From Allomuricauda sp. ARW1Y1 (lineage in GTDB: Bacteria; Bacteroidota; Bacteroidia; Flavobacteriales; Flavobacteriaceae), in NCBI RefSeq assembly GCF_013407935.1, contig NZ_JACBZU010000003.1:434001-498000 (forward strand): 64,000 nucleotides of DNA. Direction: 5' to 3'. Numbering within the stretch: the first letter of the stretch is position 1; each line of letters starts with the position of its first letter. The notes below the pieces were generated by a model that was given only the letters and a program-made list of their open reading frames with translations, did not search any database and was not told the DNA's origin. The position numbers and the translations under genes are program-made. Below, piece after piece: positions 35,337 to 44,343 of this stretch.

Positions 35337-35426
35337 GGGTTTGAGTAGATACTTGACCCGCTAGTGTTAAACATCAATGTAATAGTATTGATATAAACAA
35401 ACGATTATTGGTAAAAAGACATAGAG

Positions 35427-36509
35427 ATGAAAAAAATCAAAAAGTACATGAACTTATTAGTTCTCTGTTTACTGACCACTATTCTAAATGTAAACAATGT
35501 TCTCGGGCAATCGTATGAAGATCTTCATACACCTGAAGAGCCTCTTATCTTGAAATCACAGGGGAGCTTCTATATCGGTGGTGAGACCGTACAGCAAACC
35601 CGCGATGAAATGGGCTTTTTCCCGGGCAATTCGATTACGGTGAACCAAATGTATGTGCGATATATGGAACCTATAAGCACCGAAGAAAAATTACCCATCG
35701 TCATGGTTCATGGCGCAGCCTTGACAGGGAAGTCCTGGGAAACAACCCCGGATGGAAGAATGGGTTGGGATGAGTACTTTGTGCGAAAAGGGCATGCAAC
35801 CTATGTGGTGGACCAAGTGGGCAGGGGACGTTCCGGATTCAACCAGGCCAAAATCAACAACGTTCGTTTAAAAAAGGCAGAACCTTCTGAGTTACCGGTT
35901 GCCTTTAGATTTCCCGATGAGTTTGTACGGCCAAATTTTAGGATTGGCCCAAAGCCCAATGAGAATTTTGAGGTCACCCTGTTTCCTGCAGAGTATCTAG
36001 ATGAGCTCTCCAAACAAGGTGTCCCCGATATGCGGGGTGATGTTAGAAGTGTTACAAGCAACTATAAGGCACTTAGCGACTTAGCATCAAAATTGGACAA
36101 GGCCTTGCTTATGGGTCATTCGCAGTCGGGAACTTTTCCAATGGACGCTGCTTTGACAAACTCGGATGGCATTGTCGGTATTGTTTCGGTGGAGCCGGGA
36201 GGTGTACGCTTCGATCTGGATAATGAACAACTGAAGGTATTTACAAAAATCCCAATCCTATTCATTTTCGGGGATTATCTTGATACTCAGACGGGAGCAG
36301 GTTCACCGAATGACACTCCCTTCTGGCAGACGGCATATAATCAATCCATGGCCTTTGCCAAGACTGTCAATGAAAACGGTGGTAATGTGAAGATGCTCTA
36401 TTTACCAGATACTGGTAAAGGAGGAAATAGTCACATGCTTATGCAGGACACCAATAATCTGGAGATAGCCGATATAATCGTGAAATGGATTAAAGAAAAC
36501 ATAAAGTAG
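35427..36509 (+). CDS. Exported alpha/beta hydrolase, paralogue of the 32098 gene
   Basis: The protein has 360 residues with a signal peptide ending V-L-G-Q. The nucleophile motif is M-G-H-S-Q-S-G-T; V-H-G-A-A-L-T-G-K-S-W-E-T-T-P-D-G-R and V-D-Q-V-G-R-G-R-S-G-F mark the same secreted family as the 32098 product. The catalytic His is probably in G-K-G-G-N-S-H-M-L. Duplication of the hydrolase within one cassette suggests two linked ester or lactone substrates. Exact reaction unknown. Confidence 0.85.
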   Translation: MKKIKKYMNLLVLCLLTTILNVNNVLGQSYEDLHTPEEPLILKSQGSFYIGGETVQQTRDEMGFFPGNSITVNQMYVRYMEPISTEEKLPIVMVHGAALTGKSWETTPDGRMGWDEYFVRKGHATYVVDQVGRGRSGFNQAKINNVRLKKAEPSELPVAFRFPDEFVRPNFRIGPKPNENFEVTLFPAEYLDELSKQGVPDMRGDVRSVTSNYKALSDLASKLDKALLMGHSQSGTFPMDAALTNSDGIVGIVSVEPGGVRFDLDNEQLKVFTKIPILFIFGDYLDTQTGAGSPNDTPFWQTAYNQSMAFAKTVNENGGNVKMLYLPDTGKGGNSHMLMQDTNNLEIADIIVKWIKENIK

Positions 36510-36526
36510 GAAAGACAAGAAAACTC

Positions 36527-37261
36527 ATGAATAAATCAACGATAAAAACTTGGATGGGCATCTTGATGTTGCTGATAGGGCTTTATCCCTTGCAAGGGCA
36601 ACACAATACACCATCAGAAATAGCATTGACCGAGGAACAGAAGAACATCGTAAAGATAGCCTCCCTCACCGCCCAAGGAAATTTGGAGGAATTGGATACG
36701 GCTTTGAACGAGGGACTGAACAATGGACTTACAGTCAACGAAATCAAGGAAGTGGTAGTGCACCTCTATGCCTATTGTGGTTTTCCAAGGAGCATTATGG
36801 GCCTACGCACCTTGTTAAAAGTATTGGACGACCGAAAGAAAGAAGGGATTACGGATGAATGGGGAAAGGAAGCCTCACCCATCTCGGATACACGTTCGAA
36901 GTACGACCGTGGCATCGAGAGCTTACAGGAGCTTACTAAAACAAATATGGAAGGCCCCAAACCGGATTACCAACAGTTTTCACCTGAAATGGATGTCTTC
37001 CTCAAGGAGCATCTGTTCGCCGATATTTTTGAAAGGGATATATTGACCTATGCACAAAGGGAATTGACCACGATTTCTGTAATTGCATCCCTGGGTGGCC
37101 TTGAACCCATGCTAAGGGGGCATTTTAACCTTTCCCTAAACGTGGGCTTGACGCCTGAACAACTGAACACATTTATAAGGATTATCGAAACGACAGCAGG
37201 TAAGGAACGCGCCGAAGCGGCCAAATCCGTTTTGGATACCGTCCTAAAGGATAGACAGTAA
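36527..37261 (+). CDS. Exported carboxymuconolactone decarboxylase-family protein
   Basis: The protein has 244 residues with a signal peptide (MGILMLLIGLYPLQGQ), unusual because most members of this family are cytoplasmic. Two CMD-like halves are seen: E-I-K-E-V-V-V-H-L-Y-A-Y-C-G-F-P-R (residues ~70-86) and L-T-Y-A-Q-R-E-L-T-T-I-S-V-I-A-S-L-G in the second half. A C-x-x-C pair, needed in AhpD peroxidases, is absent. It may act as a decarboxylase or isomerase on a lactone in the periplasm. It starts 17 bp after the hydrolase gene. Confidence 0.88.
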   Translation: MNKSTIKTWMGILMLLIGLYPLQGQHNTPSEIALTEEQKNIVKIASLTAQGNLEELDTALNEGLNNGLTVNEIKEVVVHLYAYCGFPRSIMGLRTLLKVLDDRKKEGITDEWGKEASPISDTRSKYDRGIESLQELTKTNMEGPKPDYQQFSPEMDVFLKEHLFADIFERDILTYAQRELTTISVIASLGGLEPMLRGHFNLSLNVGLTPEQLNTFIRIIETTAGKERAEAAKSVLDTVLKDRQ

Positions 37262-37280
37262 AAGAACTAAATACAATAAT

Positions 37281-38375
37281 ATGAGAAGCACTAAAAATGT
37301 AGTGGGAATACTAATAACAATGATTATTGCGATGGAAAATATGTACGCACAGACCGACACCAACACCCAAGTGCAGAATCCATTTGGACTGGTGTATACC
37401 GGGGCGATCACAGAAAATATTAATGGTAAGGTCAATATTCATCCAGTCAACTATGAGTTGAACGGATTGAAAATTGCGGCAAACGTATATACACCACCCA
37501 ATTATACGGCATCGCAGACCTATCCGGCAGTTGTCATCGCCCATCCCAATGGTGGAGTGAAGGAGCAGGTCGCCGGACTGTACGCGCAGCGGATGGCGGA
37601 AGTGGGCTACATCACCATTACCGCAGATGCCGCTTATCAGGGAGCCAGTGGCGGTGAGCCCCGAAATGTGGACACCCCTTCCAATCGTATTGAGGACATC
37701 CATGGAATGGCCGATTTTATTTCGAAGTACAAAGGTGTCGATCAAGGGAACATTGGGCTTTTGGGCATCTGCGGGGGAGGCGGTTATTCTTTAAAGGCCG
37801 CCCAATCGGATAAACGCTTTAAGGCGGTAGCCACGTTGAGCATGTTCAACTCGGGCGAAGTAAGGCGCAATGGATTTTTAAAATCCCAAGTAGGAAGTAT
37901 CCAAGAGCGTTTGGACCAGGCTTCAAAAGCCAGGGCACAGGAAGTCAGCGGCGGGGAGGTATTGTATGTCGGTGGGGGTACACCTTCTTTGACGGATGAG
38001 CAGATAGCGGCACTTCCCTTTGAACTGTACAGGGAAGGTTATATCTATTACAATAAAACACATGCACATCCCAAATCGGGCGGAGGGTACACTATGAGCA
38101 GTTTATTGGACTTGATGACTTGGGACGCGACCGATGGAATAGAACTTATCGACCAACCACTACTGATGGTTACGGGCAGTAAGGCAGATACTTATTATAT
38201 GTCGGACAAAGCCTTTGAAAAGGCGATTAATGCCAAAACAAAAGAATTGTTTCTGATTAATGGTGCCACCCATATCGAAACCTATTGGAAACCTGAATAT
38301 GTGAATAAGGTGGTATCCAAATTGACAAGCTTTTTTCAAGACAATCTGGTAAAAAATGATAGTAATGAATTATAG
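37281..38375 (+). CDS. Exported dienelactone-hydrolase-like alpha/beta hydrolase
   Basis: The protein has 364 residues with a signal peptide ending M-Y-A-Q. The nucleophile elbow is L-G-I-C-G-G-G-G, so the residue in the Ser position is Cys164, as in dienelactone hydrolase. The fold also shows A-N-V-Y-T-P-P-N-Y and V-V-I-A-H-P-N-G-G. The late I-N-G-A-T-H-I-E-T-Y gives the catalytic His. DLH-type enzymes open lactones. It overlaps the cupin gene by 20 bp (38356-38375). Confidence 0.85.
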   Translation: MRSTKNVVGILITMIIAMENMYAQTDTNTQVQNPFGLVYTGAITENINGKVNIHPVNYELNGLKIAANVYTPPNYTASQTYPAVVIAHPNGGVKEQVAGLYAQRMAEVGYITITADAAYQGASGGEPRNVDTPSNRIEDIHGMADFISKYKGVDQGNIGLLGICGGGGYSLKAAQSDKRFKAVATLSMFNSGEVRRNGFLKSQVGSIQERLDQASKARAQEVSGGEVLYVGGGTPSLTDEQIAALPFELYREGYIYYNKTHAHPKSGGGYTMSSLLDLMTWDATDGIELIDQPLLMVTGSKADTYYMSDKAFEKAINAKTKELFLINGATHIETYWKPEYVNKVVSKLTSFFQDNLVKNDSNEL

Positions 38376-38850
38376 AATGTTATTTGGTCTGACCTTTATG
38401 GTTTGTTTGGCCCTCTCCTGTAAACCAGAAGCCAAATCAGAAACTATACCCGAAGAGCAGCCACAAAAGGAGTTGCTATTTGACAAAGGCGCGAAAATCA
38501 CGAACAGCAACTTTGTGGGGACCGCATGGTTGCAAATGTTGGTGGATGCCGACAGTATCAACCGAAACTCCGTGGGAAGTGTCACTTTTGAGCCAGGGGC
38601 ACGTACCAACTGGCACTCCCACCCTAATGGCCAAATCATTATTGCCATAGGTGGAAAGGGTTACTATCAGGAAAAGGGAAGTTCCAAGCGAATTTTGCAA
38701 AAAGGGGATGCGGTAAAATGCCCACCGAACATTCCCCATTGGCACGGGGCCAGCACAGATGATGAATTCATTCAAATAGCAATCACCAGTCGAGTGGACG
38801 GGCCGACGGAATGGCTCGGAAAAGTTGAGGATTCTGTATATTTAAAATAA
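38356..38850 (+). CDS. Cupin-domain lipoprotein
   Basis: The protein has 164 residues with a lipoprotein signal (V-C-L-A-L-S-C). The cupin metal motif is W-H-S-H-P-N-G-Q...G-K-G-Y-Y-Q-E-K-G, and the second half is P-P-N-I-P-H-W-H-G-A, giving the usual three His. It belongs to small cupins often coupled to CMD-family genes. It overlaps the preceding hydrolase gene and is a paralogue of the next gene. Confidence 0.88.
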   Translation: MIVMNYRMLFGLTFMVCLALSCKPEAKSETIPEEQPQKELLFDKGAKITNSNFVGTAWLQMLVDADSINRNSVGSVTFEPGARTNWHSHPNGQIIIAIGGKGYYQEKGSSKRILQKGDAVKCPPNIPHWHGASTDDEFIQIAITSRVDGPTEWLGKVEDSVYLK

Positions 38851-38889
38851 ACTTGAGTTGTCGGCCATGTAACATATAAATTTCTTCAA

Positions 38890-39366
38890 ATGAAAAATCT
38901 AATAATTATCTGCTTCATACTTTCACCAGTTTATTTTAACGCACAAACACCGGAATATTCGGTTACCTCCTATATGGATGAAGGCACAAAGGCACCCAAC
39001 ACCCATTATATTGGGGAAGCTTGGTTGAACGGCTTGATTCACGATGATGGCGAATTGGGCTACAACATAACAAAGGCAACGTTTAAAGCCAACTCCACTT
39101 TGGACTGGCACAAGCATTCATCGCCACAGGTCTTGATCTATGTTGAAGGTGCAGGATATTACCAGGAAAGAGGAAAAGCCCCTGTTATCGTAAAAGCGGG
39201 AGATGTGGTTCGATGTGAAAAAAATGTAGAGCATTGGCATTCATCGACCAAAGAAAGCGATGTCACTTACCTTGCCCTATATGGAGGGGAAACACCAACA
39301 ACTTGGACCGAAGTTCTTACCCAAGAGTACTATGATAGTGTTGCTGAAAAACTAAAAGGTAACTGA
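38890..39366 (+). CDS. Exported cupin protein
   Basis: The protein has 158 residues with a signal peptide (LIIICFILSPVYFNAQ). The cupin motifs D-W-H-K-H-S-S-P-Q...G-A-G-Y-Y-Q-E-R-G and K-N-V-E-H-W-H-S-S closely follow those of the lipoprotein cupin upstream, so the pair arose by duplication. It is the last gene of the cassette. A role as metal-dependent isomerase or oxygenase in the periplasm is inferred from the family. Confidence 0.88.
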   Translation: MKNLIIICFILSPVYFNAQTPEYSVTSYMDEGTKAPNTHYIGEAWLNGLIHDDGELGYNITKATFKANSTLDWHKHSSPQVLIYVEGAGYYQERGKAPVIVKAGDVVRCEKNVEHWHSSTKESDVTYLALYGGETPTTWTEVLTQEYYDSVAEKLKGN

Positions 39367-39476
39367 TAGCAGGAATATCTACATCGTTTAAGAAATGATT
39401 AAATAATCATCAATGGATAAGTTAGTCCCGTAAAACGAACGTTTTTCGATACTATTAATTTTCCATGATGATTCTT

Positions 39477-39875
39477 TCAAATCTTCTTTTTAAACTTCAT
39501 CAATGCCTCAACGATATCGGACTCCAATTCGCGGTACTCCTCCTGTACATCGGTCTGGTAGACTACGTTCTCGCCAATATTGTGTTTGGGAATGAATTCA
39601 TTGTCGGGCGTTAGAATCCATGCCATATTGTAGCCTAGGGTATAATAGTACAGTACCAACTTGATTGATGTATAGGAAAACGTACCTCTTTCCACATTGA
39701 CAAGGGTATAATAATCGATGCCAAAGCGTTCCGCCAATTTTTTTCGTGAAAATTCGCTGTCCCGCTTGTTGCCAGAATCTTTTTCGATAAGTTCATCGCG
39801 TATCTGTCGCAATCGCTCCCCGATGTAGCTAAAATCCTCCGAAGAGGCACGCATTATTTCCTCAATATCTTTCAT
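39477..39875 (-). CDS. XRE-like helix-turn-helix protein
   Basis: The protein has 132 residues. A helix-turn-helix lies at about 36-60 (RKKLAERFGIDYYTLVNVER), followed by a segment rich in aromatic residues (LVLYYYTLGYNMAWILTPDN) and an acidic helical end. It lies 9 bp downstream of the coupling-protein gene in the same operon, so it may regulate that operon. The gap to the cupin gene (39367-39476) has only an AAAACG-AA-CGTTTT palindrome near 39433. Confidence 0.75.
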   Translation of the reverse strand: MKDIEEIMRASSEDFSYIGERLRQIRDELIEKDSGNKRDSEFSRKKLAERFGIDYYTLVNVERGTFSYTSIKLVLYYYTLGYNMAWILTPDNEFIPKHNIGENVVYQTDVQEEYRELESDIVEALMKFKKKI

Positions 39876-39884
39876 GATTTTTTT

Positions 39885-42425
39885 TCATTGTGTTTGTTGG
39901 TCCACCATTTCTACTGGATAGCTCGAATATAAATCCGTTAAGTCCTTGTCATCGAAATCTTGGAACACTTCGGTTCGATGGGAATTAGAAACTCTCTCAA
40001 ATGTAGGGATTTCGTGTGCCTTTCTGAAGGCATCCGCCAATTCCCTGCTGGCCCGTTTGTTGTACTGCTTCATAAAGTGTTGGGCAATTTCCTCTTCTTT
40101 TTCCAAGGATTTTCCGATTTGGTCACCTGTCTTTGTTTTGTCGAAAACGGCCAATTCCGGTTTTTGTCCCGTGCAACTTTCATACTCTGCGGTCACGAGA
40201 TCATCCACATCCTGAATTACCTTCAGAAAATTGGCATCGAGAATCCGTTCGATTTCATTGTTGACAAGCATCCGGTCCACCAATTTCACGAGGAAGGATT
40301 TCAGTCGGTCTTTAGCATCCTCTTTGGCAATGTAACCTTCCAACTCTTGTAAATGGTCATACATTCGGAGTTCGCTTACCAATTTGATGAACTGCATCCG
40401 TTTAATGGTGTTGGGATAGTATCTTTCGGCGAATCCGTCAATATAGTTCTTATAAAAGCCCAGATAGTCCAATTGGTGGCAATCGATTTTTTGGACGGTT
40501 TCAAAAAAGTCAAGTGTCTGCATCAGTTTCAATCGGTCGTTGACCAGTTGACTATGGTTCTTGCTCCTAAAGTCCGTGTGGCTCGGGATTTCGTGCTTCC
40601 CTTGTATTTTCTTTGACTCCATGTTGGGCCTTAGTAGTCCGAAGCATAGCTTTTGCTCTATGGGGTGTTCAAAAGTATCTGCCACGATACCCCCAAAATG
40701 CCCTGTGGACATACTCGTGATCTTGCTTTTGGGCAAAAGTTCGGAAAGTATCGTACTGAAATTGACTGTTGTATCGTTATTGGAAACGGCCTTGCTCTTT
40801 TTTTCCTGATGGATGCGCCCAAAAATATCGCTGATGCGACGTGCCGTTTCTCCTTTGGCTGCACCGCTGAACACGTTGGAGCAGTTGTCGAAAATGACCT
40901 CGGCCAGTTCCCTGCCATAATCCGCTATCAGTTGGGTAATGCTCTGAATGCCTAATACGGTGGCGACATAATGTGACCGACCAGTATCGATGATTTTACG
41001 CAGCCCCATAATGAATACGGTGGGAAGTTCATCCAGAATTAAGCCCAAGGGTCTTCCGCCTGGTTTGTTGACGACCTGTAATATCTTATTGATATATAGT
41101 CCAATCGGGGCGGCATAGACCTCCGAGCGATCGGGATTGTTTTGGATACATACGATCTTCGGCTTTTTAGGGTTGTTGAGGTCCAACCGAAAATCGTTGC
41201 CCGTCATGATGTAGTAGATTTCCTTGTTGGCCAGCATCGAAAGCGAGATTTGGGCACTTGCCGTCTGACCGGCCAATTGTTGGCCCGCCTGCCGTTCCAT
41301 AGCATCCTTGAAGGGAATCATTAGACTACGGACCTCCACTTCACGCATCATGATGGTCAGGAGATATTCAATATTGACCGTCGAAAGGGTAATCACATGG
41401 GGCAGGGTACAGATATTCTTGCCCGTTTCTTCCGATTTTTTCTTTAGGTACCATATTAGTCCCGATACGAAGCTGATGGCACTCTTGGAAAAGAAATCGC
41501 TGCGCTTGATCCAGTCCTTGTTCAGATTTTTCATGATGATGGTCGCCGCATCGGCGGCATCGGTCTGGTTGCGCATCAGATAGGGGTCGATGGGGTTGCA
41601 GCGGTGCGATTTTTCAATGTCGTCAAAACTCAGGGTATAGAATTCCGGCATTTCGGTAAGTTCATTTGACTTTGCTGCCGTTAGCCTTTCCTTTTTTCGC
41701 ATCCAATAGTTGTAGGCGATCTTGCTCAACGTATCGAACTTGAAATCATAGATGAGCAGGGTAAAACCCTTTTCAATAAACTGTTCGATGATTTCTTCGA
41801 TGAGCGCAAAGGACTTTCCGCTTCCTGGCGTACCGATTATCAATAGGGCCCGAAAAAGGTTCACGAAGTTGATCCAGCCCTTGCGCAATTTTCCTTTGTA
41901 ACGGTATTCATAGGGAATATTGACCGAATGTGGGGTATCTATCCGTTTTTCGGTCTGCCTAAAGGTCTCGTTCTTTTCGTTGAATGGGTCGTCTTCGGCT
42001 TCGTTGCCGTAATCCATGACCTGAAAAAGATGCACTGCACCTGAGACCGAGAAGAAGAATCCAAGTATATAAAGTGCCAAGGAACACCATAAAAGTCTTG
42101 ACTGGGACGGGACCAGATAGGCTGTTAGCAGGAGCAATACAAGGCCAAGACCGAAATAGAGAATCCCTGTTGTAAGTGACTTGCCCTCCTTTTTTCTGGG
42201 GTTGTATAGCATGACCGCGCCCAAGATGCACATTAATAGCAGTCCGCGACTGGCAAGGGGTCTTTGCAACGCTTCAAAGCGCAATAAAAAATGGTAACCG
42301 ACGTCGGACAGTTTGGAATCCCATTGCCCGTATTGCAGAATAGGGTAGTATGCCACAAAACCAATGATGGCAAAGACCGCAACCGAAAGCAACATGGCCG
42401 AAAATGCGAGATTCTTGTCGTTCAT
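39885..42425 (-). CDS. mobC: VirD4-like type IV coupling protein
   Basis: The protein has 846 residues with three or more N-terminal membrane helices, then the ATPase: Walker A I-I-G-T-P-G-S-G-K-S (K204) and Walker B L-G-L-I-L-D-E-L-P-T-V-F. In Bacteroidota elements this protein (often named MobC or TraG/VirD4) brings the relaxase-DNA complex to the secretion channel. The C-terminal ~200 residues are mainly helical. It is encoded downstream of the toprim genes on the minus strand, apart from mobA/mobB, because of the cargo between them. Confidence 0.93.
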   Translation of the reverse strand: MNDKNLAFSAMLLSVAVFAIIGFVAYYPILQYGQWDSKLSDVGYHFLLRFEALQRPLASRGLLLMCILGAVMLYNPRKKEGKSLTTGILYFGLGLVLLLLTAYLVPSQSRLLWCSLALYILGFFFSVSGAVHLFQVMDYGNEAEDDPFNEKNETFRQTEKRIDTPHSVNIPYEYRYKGKLRKGWINFVNLFRALLIIGTPGSGKSFALIEEIIEQFIEKGFTLLIYDFKFDTLSKIAYNYWMRKKERLTAAKSNELTEMPEFYTLSFDDIEKSHRCNPIDPYLMRNQTDAADAATIIMKNLNKDWIKRSDFFSKSAISFVSGLIWYLKKKSEETGKNICTLPHVITLSTVNIEYLLTIMMREVEVRSLMIPFKDAMERQAGQQLAGQTASAQISLSMLANKEIYYIMTGNDFRLDLNNPKKPKIVCIQNNPDRSEVYAAPIGLYINKILQVVNKPGGRPLGLILDELPTVFIMGLRKIIDTGRSHYVATVLGIQSITQLIADYGRELAEVIFDNCSNVFSGAAKGETARRISDIFGRIHQEKKSKAVSNNDTTVNFSTILSELLPKSKITSMSTGHFGGIVADTFEHPIEQKLCFGLLRPNMESKKIQGKHEIPSHTDFRSKNHSQLVNDRLKLMQTLDFFETVQKIDCHQLDYLGFYKNYIDGFAERYYPNTIKRMQFIKLVSELRMYDHLQELEGYIAKEDAKDRLKSFLVKLVDRMLVNNEIERILDANFLKVIQDVDDLVTAEYESCTGQKPELAVFDKTKTGDQIGKSLEKEEEIAQHFMKQYNKRASRELADAFRKAHEIPTFERVSNSHRTEVFQDFDDKDLTDLYSSYPVEMVDQQTQ

Positions 42426-42461
42426 GACCTAACCTTGGAATTTTGGAAATTTATTCCGTGT

Positions 42462-42719
42462 TTATTGGAACATCCGCTCTTTCCATTGTTCGACTACCGC
42501 AGAGGAGGCGATAGGGAAAGCCACTTCTTTTTTTCGGATATAATCCACCGTCTCGTCCATTAAAAGGCCAGCCTGCTCATTGATGAACTTAGCATAAGTA
42601 TCCGCTTTTTGCAATCGGTGTTTCAGTTCCAAATCGTTTTCCTCGATGAGCGTGTCCAACAGCGCAACGTAGTATTGATTGTCCCTTAATTCTTCGGATA
42701 ATGGTTCCATGGTCTTCAT
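42462..42719 (-). CDS. Small helical hypothetical protein
   Basis: The protein has 85 residues, all helix-rich and charged (EELRDNQYYVALLDTLIEEN, then KRLQKADTYAKFI-like helices), without membrane segments. It overlaps the toprim gene by 4 bp and precedes the coupling-protein gene by 36 bp. No family is recognised. Its place suggests an accessory role for the coupling protein or primase. Confidence 0.6.
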   Translation of the reverse strand: MKTMEPLSEELRDNQYYVALLDTLIEENDLELKHRLQKADTYAKFINEQAGLLMDETVDYIRKKEVAFPIASSAVVEQWKERMFQ

Positions 42720-44275
42720 GACAGAATGTTTTGTAAGTTATTGTTTTTTGAATTCATTTTTGATTTTTGGTTGCCCTGTTCGGAAACTTGTCCGGTACTT
42801 CTCTTAAAGTGCGCTTTTATGGCGGGGTAGGGAATGGCATAGGTATAGCTCAAGCCAAAATCACACTCCACCCCATTTTCCTTAATGGATTTCACGACAC
42901 CTTGGTTGGTGCCGCCCTCCGGTCCTTTGACCGTATTCAGTTCGATTTTATCATCAACAGCGATATTTTGCCGTTGTACGGTTTCCATTCTTACGAACTT
43001 CTCTTTTTTGGTAGCCTTTAGGTCGTCGTTCCAATCTTTCCCCTGTGATTTATGGAGGTCGGCCCCGAACGGAAGGTAAAGGGCATTAATGGTCTCAAGT
43101 ATGGTTTTGAACACTTTTTGCTTGCTATGGGTAATATTGGCCACTTCCTGTAACGAAAATTCCAAAAGGATTTTATCGGAGAATCCGATACAGCGGACGG
43201 GACCGAAAACCAAATCGTCTTTCCGGATATCGGAGGTTAATTTCTCGTTTAGGATTTGGGTATGGTGGGGAAGTCGGCTCCTTATCTTTTCCGTGTAATG
43301 GATGCGTACGCTTGCATTGTCGGAGCGAAATGCGGTCTCGATATAGACATTCGGATTGTACTCGTTAATCAGGGCCGCAAAGACTTTAAGATCGAACTCA
43401 CAGCCCTTGAGGTCATTATCCAGAATGGATACAAGTCTTGTACTTTCGTTTGTCAGCATAGGTCGAACCAGTTGCAGAAAATGTTTTAGCTTTTCTTGGT
43501 AGATGTTTCCCCCGAAGGACACATAAAAATTATCAGGTTTCCCGTGAAGCTCGTAATAGGAGAGCAGGTCGATACCACTTTCCCCGAAGATGATTTTTTT
43601 CGGATTTTCAATGGGTTTGGAATGAAACAACAGATGGTCCTTTTGGTTCAAGACCAAGCGAAACTTTTTGGTTTCATTGTCCTTTTTACTATGATAAGGC
43701 TTGTTGTAGAGGATGTAATTTTTTGCATTACCGTCCAGATCGTATTTCGGAAAAGCAATGTTGGCAATCCTGCCACCATTGTCACGAATGTGGTAAGCGT
43801 TGAAAATTCGGCCTCTAAACAGTGGGCTGTTAAATGTTTTCGGGGAGATACTTCGATGTATCCGTAGATAGTGAGAATTCCGCAGGGGTGTTATATTGTA
43901 ATTTTCTTCCAAGGACTTTGCTCGGACCTTCGTTTTTTTGGGTTGTAAAATATCGGTTTGCACGGTATTGGCTTGGTTGACGATTTTCAGTCCGGCCTGT
44001 ACTGCCTTATAAAAGTTAGCGCTACGTCGCATCAAGTATTTGCAGAACAATCCCTTGTCAAAGGAATCGTTTCGATTAAAATAGGTAACGGGATTCCTTT
44101 TCGTTTGAAGGACGATTCGGTCCTCGTCATTTTGAAATTCCATGGAACCTGCGCTTTTATTGATGAGTTTATATCCGTTCCGTTGTAAGTACATAGCGAA
44201 ATCGACCTCTTGGTTGATCTTGGCAATCAATTGCTTATAATGTTCGGGGTTATCTCCATAGTTCGGACTTTTCAT
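42716..44275 (-). CDS. Toprim-domain primase-like protein
   Basis: The protein has 519 residues. An N-terminal CHC2-like region without clear zinc ligands (D-F-A-M-Y-L-Q-R-N-G-Y) is followed by a Toprim core: K-I-I-F-G-E-S-G-I-D-L-L-S-Y-Y (the catalytic Glu) and R-L-V-S-I-L-D-N-D-L-K-G (the D-x-D-like part). A long C-terminal part ends in basic S/N/K-rich residues. Such proteins are common in Bacteroidota elements and probably prime transferred DNA. A second, more degenerate relative is encoded at 45313. Confidence 0.8.
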   Translation of the reverse strand: MKSPNYGDNPEHYKQLIAKINQEVDFAMYLQRNGYKLINKSAGSMEFQNDEDRIVLQTKRNPVTYFNRNDSFDKGLFCKYLMRRSANFYKAVQAGLKIVNQANTVQTDILQPKKTKVRAKSLEENYNITPLRNSHYLRIHRSISPKTFNSPLFRGRIFNAYHIRDNGGRIANIAFPKYDLDGNAKNYILYNKPYHSKKDNETKKFRLVLNQKDHLLFHSKPIENPKKIIFGESGIDLLSYYELHGKPDNFYVSFGGNIYQEKLKHFLQLVRPMLTNESTRLVSILDNDLKGCEFDLKVFAALINEYNPNVYIETAFRSDNASVRIHYTEKIRSRLPHHTQILNEKLTSDIRKDDLVFGPVRCIGFSDKILLEFSLQEVANITHSKQKVFKTILETINALYLPFGADLHKSQGKDWNDDLKATKKEKFVRMETVQRQNIAVDDKIELNTVKGPEGGTNQGVVKSIKENGVECDFGLSYTYAIPYPAIKAHFKRSTGQVSEQGNQKSKMNSKNNNLQNILS

Positions 44276-44343
44276 GGAAAGGCTTTAAAATGGCCGACAC
44301 AGTTCACATGTCGGCCATTAAGTTGACTTAGTAATAGAAAAAA

